Of a stretch of DNA of 64,000 bases, positions 22,216 through 32,520 are shown piece by piece. Source of the stretch: Tetragonia tetragonoides (Eukaryota > Streptophyta > Magnoliopsida > Caryophyllales > Aizoaceae); the NCBI GenBank assembly GCA_038025085.1, contig CM076145.1, positions 19,353,557 through 19,417,556 on the forward strand. Reading direction: 5' to 3'. The notes beneath the pieces were generated by a model. The model did not search any database. It saw nothing but the letters and a program-made list of their open reading frames with translations, and was not told where the DNA came from. Each line of letters starts with the position of its first letter. Position 1 is the first letter of the stretch. A program made the position numbers and the translations under genes.

Positions 22216-23578
22216 ACCTCCATTATAAACATTCCAGATGATGCAATCTCCATGCCCATTCACATTCAAAGGCGCACTGAGCCCGCCTTTTGTAATGCAC
22301 TCGAGGTATGCGTCAACGAGGAGGAAGAAAAGGAATGGTTTACTGACATTCTCAATCTACTAGCCGAAGGCAATTACCCTCCACAATCGACAGCTAGGGC
22401 ACAAAGAGCTTTAAGAAAACTAGCCGCACAATACATACATGTGCAAGGCAAACTTTATAAAAAGTCACCGCAAGGGCTAAATCTTCTATGTCTAAAGGAA
22501 CGTGAGGCAAGCAAAGTCATGAGCTACATACATAATGGTGTATGTGGTCCCCATATGAATGGACTGACTTTAGTAAAGAAAATCCTAAAGCAAGGATACT
22601 ATTAGACTACGATGGAAAAGGACTGTATTGAATACGTGAGAAAGTGCACACACTGCCAATTCCACGCCAATTTACAACATAGACCTCCTACTCCTCTACA
22701 TACATTTACCTCACCATGGCCGTTCTCTGCATGGGCATTGACATCATTGGAAAAATCTCCCCTACAGGAAAATGAGGCCATGAATACATATTAGTCGCAA
22801 AAGACTACTTTACTAAATGGGTTGAAACTCGTTCATACGCAAGGATAGCGTCAAAGCACGTGGCAAAGTTCATACATGACAACATCATTAGCAAATATGG
22901 AGTACCCCACGAAATCATAAGTGATCACGAGACCCAACTCAAAAAGGATGTTGCCGAACTTTTCACTAAGTTTAAAATTCAACATCGACAGTCTTCGCCT
23001 TATAGGCCACAAATGAATGGAGCCGTAGAATCCGCAAACAAAAATGTAAAGAAAACGATAGCTAAAATGACGGAAAACTACGAAGATTGGCCCGAAAAGC
23101 TACAATTTGCCTTATGGGGATATAGAACTACTATTTGATCCTCAACAGGTGCAACGCCTTATTCTTTAGTATATGGAATGGAGGCGGTACTCCCAGTTGA
23201 GGTAGAAATCCCTTCCTTAATGATAGCTCTGGAAAGTGAATTACCCGAAGTAGATTGGATCCAAGCCCGGTATGACCAATTTTGCTAGATGAAAGACGAC
23301 TAAATGCCCTACATTACGGACATGTCTACCAAGCGAGGATGGCAAGACACTTTGATCAACGATTCAAGGCTAGAGGACTAAAAGAAGGAGACTTAGTCCT
23401 AAAAGAGGTAAGACCAATTGTAGTCGACCCTCGGGGAAAGTTCAAGCCTAATTGGGCCGGCCCATACATTATCAAGACAATACTATCTGGTGGAGCGGTA
23501 AAGTTAATGGATTTAGACGGCAACGAGTTCACTCAACTAACAAATATGGACCAACTTAAGCGATTCTATGCATAAATA
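22216..23578 (+). pseudogene. Integrase of element C
   Basis: An N-terminal HHCC finger (IHNGVCGPHMNG...CTHCQFH, about 22525-22665) with TAG at 22603. The catalytic core carries GIDIIGKISP (about 22735, reached by a frameshift), ISDHETQL (second Asp present, the next Asn changed to His) and MNGAVESANKNVKK (Glu present, about 23010). A TGA lies at 23135 in a conserved RTTI/STGATPYSLVYG stretch. The C-terminus is WAGPYIIKTILSGGAVKLMD, ending at TAA 23576. It catalyses insertion of the cDNA. Broken by at least four stops or shifts. Confidence 0.9.
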
Positions 23579-23678
23579 TTAAATCGTTGAGAGAGCCCAC
23601 TAAGGCACCAAGTCCAAGTCAAAATCGGTCAAACCCGTCCACGCGGGCCCACGACCGGAAAAAAAAAAAACCATTTTA

Positions 23679-23720
23679 CGAACTACATTGGCCTGATTCC
23701 GCATGGATATGTAGGTAACC
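23679..23720 (+). other. Conserved post-pol motif
   Basis: GAACTACATTGGCCTGATTC followed by CGCATGGATATGTAGGTAACC lies about 100 bp after the integrase stop. A clear relative lies at 42823-42865 in element B, although B has no pol. No open frame covers it. Positions 23721-23960 otherwise show only AT-rich sequence. Confidence 0.6.
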
Positions 23721-23960
23721 CATATAACTTGGGCCCGGCCACTTTAATAAAATAAATCTCTAAGGGAGTTTTTAATCCATTCGATTAATGCAAAAATATG
23801 CAAGTCCATTACATGCTCTAATAAAAAAAAAAAGAGTGCAAAAATAATAATAAAAATAAAAGGGCAATTCTAAACTACATCTACTTGAGCATGCAAACCC
23901 GCTATTTGAATTATACTACTAAGCACAAAAAACAAGACTTGCCAGATAGTTAGAGGGGGA

Positions 23961-25237
23961 CTACTCCTCCTTGTCTTTAACTTCAGGCTCTTGGGCGGGC
24001 TCACTAGGCTTATCAAGTTCCATTCGTTCTTTTGGAGTCAATCTTTCCCTACCATAGCTAGAAGAGGCCTCGTGATCATTGGGCCTAACTGGAGCTACTT
24101 GTTTGGCCGAGTGGGCCGGATTCTTCCTCTTTTTGGATTAGGCCTTAGCCTTACCTTTTCCCTTACCCTTAGTTTGGTGCTTGGAAGTTTTAGCGGTCCT
24201 ATCAATGGGAGTTATCCTTATACCGTTTGGTTTGTCATATTTGCGAGTCTTGAACAACTCTTTTTCCTCTTCTAGGAGCCTTTGGTTGACTTGGTGGTCA
24301 CCACTCCAAATCCATTACTCATAAACGCTAGATAACCTGTTTGAATGCGGGTATACCGGCTTAGTCCACACTTATGGTTCCAATGTCGTCCCAATTAGAC
24401 ACCAAAGAGGACGTTAAGGGCCTTTGGCAAGGAGGTTCGCAACTCACATTCTTGATCCTTTGTCTTAAGCGGTATTGGCGGAGAAGGCGGTTCAGTAGGA
24501 AGAACGTCAAGGTATACAAACCAATGATCCTCGTAAAGGGCACATTCTCACTACACCCTAAAATTTTTGTGGTACGCCACCATGGGACGAACCAAGCCGA
24601 TTGGATGTCGGTGTAGAAATACGCTATCCAGTCCTCCCGAGAGGATTCGGAGAACTTTCGGCGTCTCGCCTTAAAGTGCTTAGGGAGGAACTTCCTAGTA
24701 CCAATGGGAGCCTCGAGCAAGTGGAGTCTCTCTTGAAGCCATATCTAAACAAAAACATCAAAAGGAAAATTCAAGTCAATACAAGATGAGAATTTCACCA
24801 CATAAAGTTAAATCCACAAAGATTAAAGCATTATTTTAAAAACATACTTGAAGGAGTAAAGGGCTCCCACGAGCTTGGCAAGATCAACATCCTCACCATG
24901 AAGCACTTGACCAACTTGACGAAGGGACAACCCGAGGTATCTTTGAAAATCACCCGCAAAAGCATTACCCATGTAAGGAATGACGGGAGGGCTTTCGGTT
25001 GGAAAACCAATGATATCGGAGAACTCCTCCACCGACAGGCACATCTCATGAGCACCAAAACGGAAAACGTGAAACTTTGGGTCCCAAAACTCAATAGAAG
25101 CATGAAGGAAGTGCCACAAAATCTTAACTTGATTGAGGTGAAAGAAGGCATTAAGATGGAAAGGGGGTAAGCTCTAACCTCTCCTCTACAGTCATAGAGG
25201 CCAACCAAGCATCAAAGACATCATCAAAGTTCACCAT
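23961..25237 (-). pseudogene. Antisense PMD-like gene 2 of element C
   Basis: Starts at ATG 25237 (MVNFDDVFDAWLASMTVEER). After a one-base loss near 25155 it continues HLNQVKILWHFLHASIEFWD then PKFHVFRFGAHEMCLSVEEF to about 24848, where a GTATGT donor begins an intron ending TTTAG at 24745. The next exon reads IWLQERLHLLEAPIGTRKF, typical of PMD/DUF7745-like transposon-linked proteins. The tail is lysine-rich (KGKGKGKAKA) and ends at TAG 23961-23963 after EPEVKDKEE. Stops (for example after TISVD near 24362) show it is a pseudogene. It runs opposite to gag-pol and has its own TATA box and GC array upstream. Function unknown. Confidence 0.72.
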
Positions 25238-25319
25238 TGTTAAGATTAAGGATTTTTCTCTCAAGGAATTTTCTCTCTCTAGGGGCTCAAAGTAAGTGAT
25301 AAGAAGAGAAGAGGAGGAA

Positions 25320-25600
25320 ACCCGACTATATAGAGGTCACGGTTGGATTCTCGTCGAAAAATTAAGGAAATTCAGACAACCGACGAAAAAGGGGCCAGGC
25401 GGCCTCTCAACTCGTTTGGACGGCTTAGCCGTCAGGACGACCGGCTGAGCCGCTCCAGCCAGCAGCAAGACCGCTAGGACAAGCAGCCAAACCGCTTGCC
25501 CAAGCGGTAACCGATTGAGCTCTAGCAGAGCCGCTAGGAGCTCTAGCGGTCACCCTGTATAGGCACCTGATGTGCAACTTCGCGAGACAACTTCGGTCCA
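25320..25600 (-). promoter_or_regulatory. Promoter of antisense PMD-like gene 2
   Basis: A minus-strand TATA box CTCTATATAGTCGG lies at 25323-25336, about 90 bp before the ATG. Upstream at 25415-25560 are consecutive palindromic units (GACGGCTTAGCCGTC, CCGGCTGAGCCG, GCGGTAACCG and others) of the same kind as in the LTR promoters of families A, B and C. Positions 25601-26047 carry pyrimidine-rich sequence and no gene. Confidence 0.6.
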
Positions 25601-27371
25601 TACGACCTCTCCATTGACCGAGCTCTACCTTCCTATTTCCCACTTGGACAGATTTTGGAAGCCTTCCCTTAGATCTTTTTTACCTTAATTTTGGCTCTTG
25701 CCACTTCTCTATTTATTCCCTTTTTATTTTCTTTCCTTCTTTTTATTTTGATTATCAAGTTCCACCCTTTACTCCTTTTATTTTCTTATTTATTATTATT
25801 TTCCCCTTTTAATTACCTTTTCCTATTTTCTTTTTACTTTACTCTATTTTTATTTTTTAGGGGAATGGGTACCCCAAATGTGCTAAGTTCTCGGGAATCC
25901 TAAATTCTCGGATATCGTGTTTTGTGATTTCCCATTCGGAAATTAGATGATTAAATACACATATGGGCATTTGCGTGATATTTTTGTGCGTGAATAAAAT
26001 GCAATATTTATAGCAGGTTTAATACACGCCCGAAAGTTCGAAATGCACTACAACAAATATCGCTGGCCATCTTCGCCAGTACTGGGACCCGCCTGAGACG
26101 ACTCTCCGGGTCCACTCGATGATGGAGCACCTAAAGGACCGGGCTGAGACATCGCCCAAGCTCTAGGGTCAAAAGCAAATAGTGAACCTGTCAAGTAAGC
26201 GGGAACCAGTGAATGACGTGTTGGCTCTGACATGTTGGGATAACCACCATACCCGGTACTCTCCTGACTCCAGTAACCCTTGGAGGGACTGGAGGATACA
26301 TAAACATGGCATAACCCGGATACCCAATATAGGAAGGCGGTGCATGCCACTACGGAAGATAAGGAACTTGGGGCGGGTTTCCTGTATCCACTCCAGCTCG
26401 AGGCGTCCCATGACGCACCTCCGTACTCTCCTGCCTAGGAGGAGGACGCTGCGCTGTAGACACCGACTCCGGAGCACAAATAACTGGAGGCCTAGGAGGC
26501 CTCGCCATGGGAACAGGTTGCGAAATAAGCTCAAGGTCAGAAAATTGCAAAAAATTCAAATCAAGCACTATTACTTGAAATGAACATACCTCTAGAACGT
26601 CGGACCGACGACTCGTGCATACACTCCAAGACGCGAATCTGGAAATCCAATTTTTAAGGGCCTGCATGCCCCTATAGATCTTCCGCGTCTCAACAGCATC
26701 CAACTATGCACATAAAGAAAAGAGTCAGTATAAACACAAAGGAAATATTGCAAATTACAATGGATTCTCTCTTACCTCCCTACATCCAGCTGGTAGAGGC
26801 AATCCCTCAACCTCCTCATCGGGGCCACGAAAATCAGGAATCAGTATGACTTGAGGAGACCCGTCCGCTCCTGTATAACTCGCCGACATGGTAGAGGGAG
26901 TAGGGCGCGGAGAAGAGGCAGTCGCATGAGACGACGAAGAACTCGCAGCACTCTGCAAAGACTTAAAGATATTAGACACATTTCTAAATTTCCAAACAAA
27001 ATTAAGAAATAAAGTACATTACTTAATAGGTTGGTAGAGAAGTTGGGACACAACCGAGCCTCAACAAACTCAGTATATGCCACGATAAGATCCACCTTAG
27101 GATCAGCTGGAAGCAAATACTCCAGAGCATTCGCCCCAACGGTGGCCATCCGCACCTACTCCATGGTAAGGTGACGAACATAAAGCATAGAATCCAGAGG
27201 ATCCAAAGGATCCTCGGAGCCGGAAGGTCGGAAAAAGCCTGCCTAATCAGTCTCTCTCCCAAGAACCACTCAAAATTGAAAGGACCCTCAATAAGGATCC
27301 TCCTCTAGTCATACTCCCGAGAACCCAAGAATCTGTCCGAGAGACCCGGGAGGTAATCTGTCCAGGGGAAC

Positions 27372-28172
27372 TAATACGAGTGTAACAAGCAACTCAACTG
27401 AGCACAAGGAAGAAAGCATGGACGATAATCAACTCTTTGCAAGCATTAGCACCATTGGTTATGTAGAGGCTCTTAAGGATAATCCTCGTTGTTCTAAAGG
27501 TTATACCTTAATTACTTTGCTTAATTAGTCCTTAATTATGCTTGTAATAATGCTTAGGCGTAGCTCTAACTTCTGCATTTTGTTTTGTTAAATATGCATA
27601 CTAATTAGGCCGTACAAAAGGAGTTTGTTCCTTGGCTTAGTAGTTGATAAAAATAGCTTGAAAATAGCATGGAGTGGGCAGCAAGGCAGCAGCATATGAA
27701 GATAAAAGGTACAACAACACCCCCTAGTGGATTCGTACAAAGGAGGCGCTCCAAATTGTACTATCCTAGTATGCTTATGAGCTGGCGCCAGGACCACAAA
27801 AACGGCTCCTTTTGAGAGCCTTATCTCATTGTGCCACCTTAGCTTGTTTCTAGAAAGACCTCTAGGGCTCTTGTTCTATAAATAGCTTGCTTCTCATTGT
27901 AATAAATCATATTTGATGAATGAAAACACATGATAGAGCACTGCCTCTGTTCACAAGCTATGCTTGGGTATTTACGCTTCTACTAATTCTTTCTTAGTGC
28001 TTAATTGCTTGGGAGAGATTAGTAAGGGTGGGGATCCTCTTAGGCGATTAAACTTGTGCTTAATTTCTGGGTTTTGGAGTTAAGAGTTAATTGCTTTCTT
28101 TATCTAAACACCAAAGCACAAAAAGAAGTCACTCTGTTTCATTCCGACGAGCTTGCTGTTTGTTTCGTATCA
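27372..28172 (+). mobile_element. 5' LTR of element D
   Basis: Begins TAATACGAG (TG mutated to TA) and ends TTTCGTATCA. A TATA box TTCTATAAATAGC lies at about 27873-27885. The first 157 bases correspond to the coding overlap seen in the 3' LTR. Confidence 0.93.
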
Positions 28173-28175
28173 ATT

Positions 28176-28187
28176 TGGTATCAGAGC
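28176..28187 (+). promoter_or_regulatory. Primer binding site of element D (initiator Met tRNA type)
   Basis: TGGTATCAGAGC follows the LTR after three bases. It matches the standard plant iMet primer site. The leader 28188-28848 has no gene apart from short chance frames. Confidence 0.9.
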
Positions 28188-28848
28188 TTTGGTTATTCAG
28201 CTCGTTTCTTCTGGGATTATTGTTATTTGGTCTGTTATCTTTCTTCTCGTGGTGGTTTCAAGTGGAAAGGAGGAGTCTTGGACCTTCAAACAGCTCATTA
28301 TATTTCATCGCTCTCGCTGGACGAGCGACTGGAGCAGTCTTGGGAAATCTCTTATATCTGTAGTTCTAGAGGTAAAGTTTGTGACTTTCTTAGTTCTTTG
28401 GATTTCTAAGACATAGATCTACAAAACTCTCTTGGTGGAATTTTGATTTTGTCTTAGAAAGTCGTGAGATAATTCATGTTATTTGGCTCTGTTTTATATG
28501 CGTTTGAGCTGAAGCTAGTTGTTTATTGTTGGAAAGTTATTTGCTGGTTATGTTGTGATTATTTGGGTGATATAAGCTTGTAATCTTCTTGTCTTAACCT
28601 TTCTCTTCTTAGTCTATATTTCTATCTCTCTCTCTTGTTCTATTGAAGCAAGAAGATCACACCCTCATTTCTCTAAATGTTTACATTGAACGTATTGAAA
28701 TCTTAGGGGCTCATTTGTGATTTGCTTCCCAAAACACAATACCTTCTATTTCTGTCTAAACCAGCCACAAAACAAACCCTTAAGCCAAATATTTTGACAA
28801 CACCACAAAGAACCTAGCTACAAAACGGCCGGAGGTTTTCAAAGGGGC

Positions 28849-29887
28849 ATGACTATCGAACAAGCTCAACTCTCGGGACGCCTTAGGGCTCTTGAGGATA
28901 TGTTCGATCGTGTCCTTGCATTTATGGAGAGACAAGAAGGAGGAGGGAATCCTTTTCACAATAGAGGTGGCCCTCCCTATGAGAGTGGAGACTCTAGCTC
29001 ATCCCATGGCGAGTCTAGTGAGGGCTCTCGTTCTCGTTCTCCTCGGAGAAGAAGGGGGGACAAGGATGATTTGAGGGACCTCAAGCTGGAGGTTTCGGAC
29101 TTTGAGGGTACTCTTGACCCTAGTGACTTCCTTGAGTGGCTACGCAACATTGAGAGGCTTTTCGAAGCCAAGGGCTATGATAATGAGAAATGCTACAAGG
29201 TGGCATCCCTTATGATGAAGAAGTATGCTTCTCTTTGGCTCGACAATATGCAGCAATAACGAGCAAGAGAGGGCAAAAGCAAGGTCAAGACATGGAGTAC
29301 AAAACCTTGTTGACAAGGAGGTTTGTGCCCAAAAGTTACAAGCAAGACCTATACCTCCAAGTCACTCAACTATCTCAAGGGGCTATGGAGGTGAAAGAAT
29401 ATGTCCAAGAGTTTGAAAAGCTTGTGATGTCTACCGGTGTTATTGAAGCTCACGAACACGCCATAGCACGGTTTGTTCATGGCCTAAACCCTAGCATTAG
29501 GGAGAGGGTCGAGCTACAACAACTGTGGACCTTAGAAGATGCCATCAAGTTTTCTCTCAAGGTGGCCAAGCAACAAAAGGAAAAGAGGTCTTATCCTAAG
29601 CTCTTTCCTAAGACCCCAACTACCTATTTTAAGGGTAGTACAAGTGGCACTAAGGACTCTAGTGTCAAGCAAGAAAAGAAGCCCGAGGCGAGCAAGCCTC
29701 CCTCTATGGAGAAAAGATGCTACAAGTGCCATGATTTTGGCCATAGTAAGGTGGATTGCCCTAACAAGAAGGCCTAGACAACCAAGGAGGCCGAAGAAAT
29801 ACCCACGGATATTAAGTCCGAGGGTAAACCATTGAGTGATCCTCACTATGATGATTATGAAGAGTATGTAGAGGCGGATAGAGGTTA
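28849..29887 (+). pseudogene. gag: gag of element D
   Basis: Starts MTIEQAQLSGRLRALEDMFD. A Ser/Arg-rich linker (SRSRSPRRRRG) precedes the capsid domain (SDFEGTLDPSDFLEWLRNIE; KVASLMMKKYASLWLDN). TAA at 29257 is followed in frame by RAREGKSKVKTW, so that stop is a point change. A frameshift then leads into YKQDLYLQVTQLSQGAMEVK. A CCHC knuckle CYKCHDFGHSKVDC lies at about 29720-29761, ended by TAG at 29775. It would form the virus-like particle and bind genomic RNA. Confidence 0.88.
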
Positions 29888-29924
29888 ACTTCTAGTCAAA
29901 AGGAGAGTCCTCCATGCCGAGGAG

Positions 29925-31876
29925 ATTCCTAAAGATCGGGCTCAAAGGAAAAACATCTTCCATACTCGTTGCACTATACAAGGGAAAGTTTGTCAACTCA
30001 TCATTGATGGGGGTAGTTGTGCAAATGCCGCTTCTACAGTCCTTGTAGATAAGCTTGGCTTGCCTACCTCCAAGCACCCTAGCCCTTACAAGCTTCAATG
30101 GCTGAACAAGGGCGAAGAAGTCAAGGTAACTCGACAAGTTTCTATTCCTTTTTCCATTGGTACTACATATAACGATGATGTGCTTTGTGATGTGATTCCT
30201 ATGGATGCTTGCCATGTTTTGTTTGGTAGACGGTGGCTATTTGATAGGCATGTATGGCATAATGGGAGGGCTAATACTAATTCCTTGTTCTTGGGTGAAA
30301 AAAAGATTATTTAAGCTCCTTTGTTACCATGTGATATTGTCAATGATGAAAATGCTAAGCATGGGAAGGGCTTGTTCATGAGTATGTCCGAGGTTGATAA
30401 GGAGTTGTGTGATAATGTTATTGTGTGTGCTTTGCTTGTTGTTGAAGAAGGAGAGTCCTTGGTTGGTTGTGATTTTCCTATGTTGGTGAAACCTTTGCTT
30501 GAGTCTTATTGTGATGAACTTGAGTGTGATGCAAGTGGAATTGGCATTGGAGCTGTTTTGATTCAAGAGAAGAGGCCAATTGCTTTCTTTAGTGAGAAAC
30601 TGAGTGGTCCTAAGCTCAACTACAGCACCTATGACAAAGAATTCTATGCTCTTATTCGTGCTATTGATCATTGGGCGCACTACCTCAAGCTTAAACAATT
30701 TGTGCTCTATTCCGATCATGAGACCTTGAAGTACATCAATGGCCAACTTAAGCTCAATCCACGGCATGCCAAGTAGGTAAAGGTCTTGCAATCATTCTCC
30801 TTTGTGTCCAAACACAAGGAAGGTAAGACTAACGTAGTGGCCGATGCTTTGTCAAGAAGGTACTCAATGCTCTCTATATTGGAGGCTCGGGTACTTGGTT
30901 TTTCTTTCATCAAAGACCTCTACCTAGAGGAAGATTTCTTTGCTCCTATTTTCAAACAAGAGGCCCCTAATCCTAAGAAGAAATACACCATGCAAGAAGG
31001 GTTCTTATTTAAGAACAACAAGCTTTGTGTCCCTAAGAACTCTATAAGGGACTTGTTGATCAAGGAGGCACATGGAGGTGGTCTAGCTGGTTATTTTGGC
31101 TACACCAAGACTTCTGAGATCTTATGTGAGCATTTCTATTGGCCGTGCATGATTGGTGATGTTCAAGCGCTTGTGGCTCATTGCTCTTCTTGCCAACAAG
31201 CCAAGACTCATTTTCACAAAGGCTTTTACACGCCTCTCCTGGTTCCTAATGTCCTTGGGAAGATTTGAGCATGGATTTCATTATGGCTCTTCCTAGGACT
31301 CAACAAGGCAAAGATTCTATCACGGTGGTGGTTGATCGTTTCTCTAAGATGTCCCATTTTGTCCCATGTAATCAAACAAATGATGCAAGCAAAGTTGCTG
31401 AATTATTCTTCAAGGAGATAGTGAGACCTCATGGTGTTCCTAGGACCATCGTCTCGGATAGGGACACTAAGTTCTTGAGTTACTTTTGGAAAACTTTATG
31501 GAGATTGCTTGGTACTCGTTTTCCCTTTTGTACCTCTCATCATCCTCAAACGGATGGTCCATTCAAGGTGCTTGAACGAATTGGAGACAATGCCTACAAC
31601 GTTGAGCTACCAGGAGATTCAAGCGTTTCTAGTACTTTCAATGTTGGAGATCTTATTCCATACTTGGAAGATGAGTACTTGGACGACTTGAGAACAAGTA
31701 CAAATCAAGAAAGGGAGGATGATACGAGTGTAACAAGCAACTCAACTGAGCACAAGGAAGAAAGCATGGACGATAATCAACTCTTTGCAAGCATTAGCAC
31801 CATTGGTTATGTAGAGGCTCTTAAGGATAATCCTAGTTGTTCTAAGGGTTATACCTTAATTACTTTGCTTAATTAG
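29925..31876 (+). pseudogene. pol of element D: protease, RNase H, partial integrase; RT missing
   Basis: Protease LIIDGGSCANAAS at about 29998-30036 (DGGS for the usual DSGA) and VLFGRRWLFDR. Stop TAA at 30312. The text then passes from [11 protein letters not shown] directly into [15 protein letters not shown] of RNase H (about 30530): the whole RT is deleted. TAG at 30774 interrupts before VLQSFSFVSKHKEGKTNVVA. The integrase finger is H...H...CSSCQQAK (to 31205), then a one-base shift, [11 protein letters not shown] and [19 protein letters not shown] at 31555 joins straight to [19 protein letters not shown], a second deletion that removes the catalytic Glu. The frame continues through the PPT and ends inside the 3' LTR at TAG 31874. 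Confidence 0.88.
31706..31719 (+). promoter_or_regulatory. Polypurine tract of element D
   Basis: CAAGAAAGGGAGGA directly precedes TGATACGAG of the 3' LTR. It lies inside the pol reading frame. Confidence 0.85.
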
Positions 31877-32520
31877 TCCTTAATTATGTTTGTAATAATG
31901 CTTAGGCATAGCTCTAACTTCTGCATTTTGTTTTGTTAAATATGCGTACTAATTAGGCCGTACAAAAGGAGTTTGTTCCTTGGCTTAGTAGTTGATAAAA
32001 ATAGCTTGAAAATAGCATGGAGTGGGCAGCAAAGCAACAGCATATGAAGATAAAAGGTACAACAACACCCCCTAGTGGATTCGTACAAAGGAGGCGCTCC
32101 AAATTGTATTATCCGAGTATGCTTATGAGCTGGCGCCAGGACCACAAAAACGGCTCCTTTTGAGAGCCTTATCTCATTGTGCCACCTTAGCTTGCTTCTA
32201 GAAAGACCTCTAGGGTTCTTGGTTTATAAATAGCTTGCTTCTCATTGTAAGAAATCAGATTTGATGAATGAAAACACATGATAGAGCACTGCCTCTGTTC
32301 ACAAGCTATGCTTGGGTATTTACGCTTTTACTAATTCTTTCTGAGTGCTTAATTGCTTGGGAGAGATTAGAAAGGGTGGGGATCCTCTTAGGCGACTAAA
32401 CTTGTGCCTAATTGCTGGGTTTTGGAGTTAAGAGTTAATTGCTTTCTTTATCTAAACACAAAAACACAAAAAGAAGTCACTCTGTTTCATTCCGACGAGC
32501 TTGCTGTTTGTTTCGTATCA
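31720..32520 (+). mobile_element. 3' LTR of element D
   Basis: 801 bp, TGATACGAG to TTTCGTATCA, TATA box TTTATAAATAGC at about 32222-32234. Pol coding extends 157 bases into it. Confidence 0.94.

Larger units (their letters stand above)
27372..32520 (+). mobile_element. Element D: Ty3/gypsy (chromovirus, CRM-like) element with internal deletions
   Basis: 5149 bp, LTRs of 801 bp each, perfect target duplication GGAAC (27367-27371 and 32521-32525). LTR ends are TGATACGA...TCGTATCA, a perfect inverted repeat apart from one change in the 5' copy. About 24 mismatches and no gaps between LTRs (hand count) give about 97% identity, so it is the youngest datable insertion here. It encodes gag, protease, RNase H and part of integrase. 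The RT domain is absent. It lies in an exon of the antisense PMD gene 1. The assignment to CRM rests on the reading frame running through the PPT into the LTR and on the initiator-Met PBS, and is tentative. Confidence 0.88.

Noticed and set aside
24374..25170. Plus-strand frames across the antisense PMD-like gene 2
   Set aside because: Complementary shadows; the PMD-like motifs and splice borders are on the minus strand.
27588..27797. Minus-strand frame present in both LTRs of D (also 31936-32145)
   Set aside because: LTR sequence is duplicated by definition, so conservation is no evidence of coding; no domain is seen.
28176..28187. TGGTATCAGAGC as part of a tRNA gene
   Set aside because: It is the 12-base primer site complementary to the 3' end of initiator tRNA; no cloverleaf around it.
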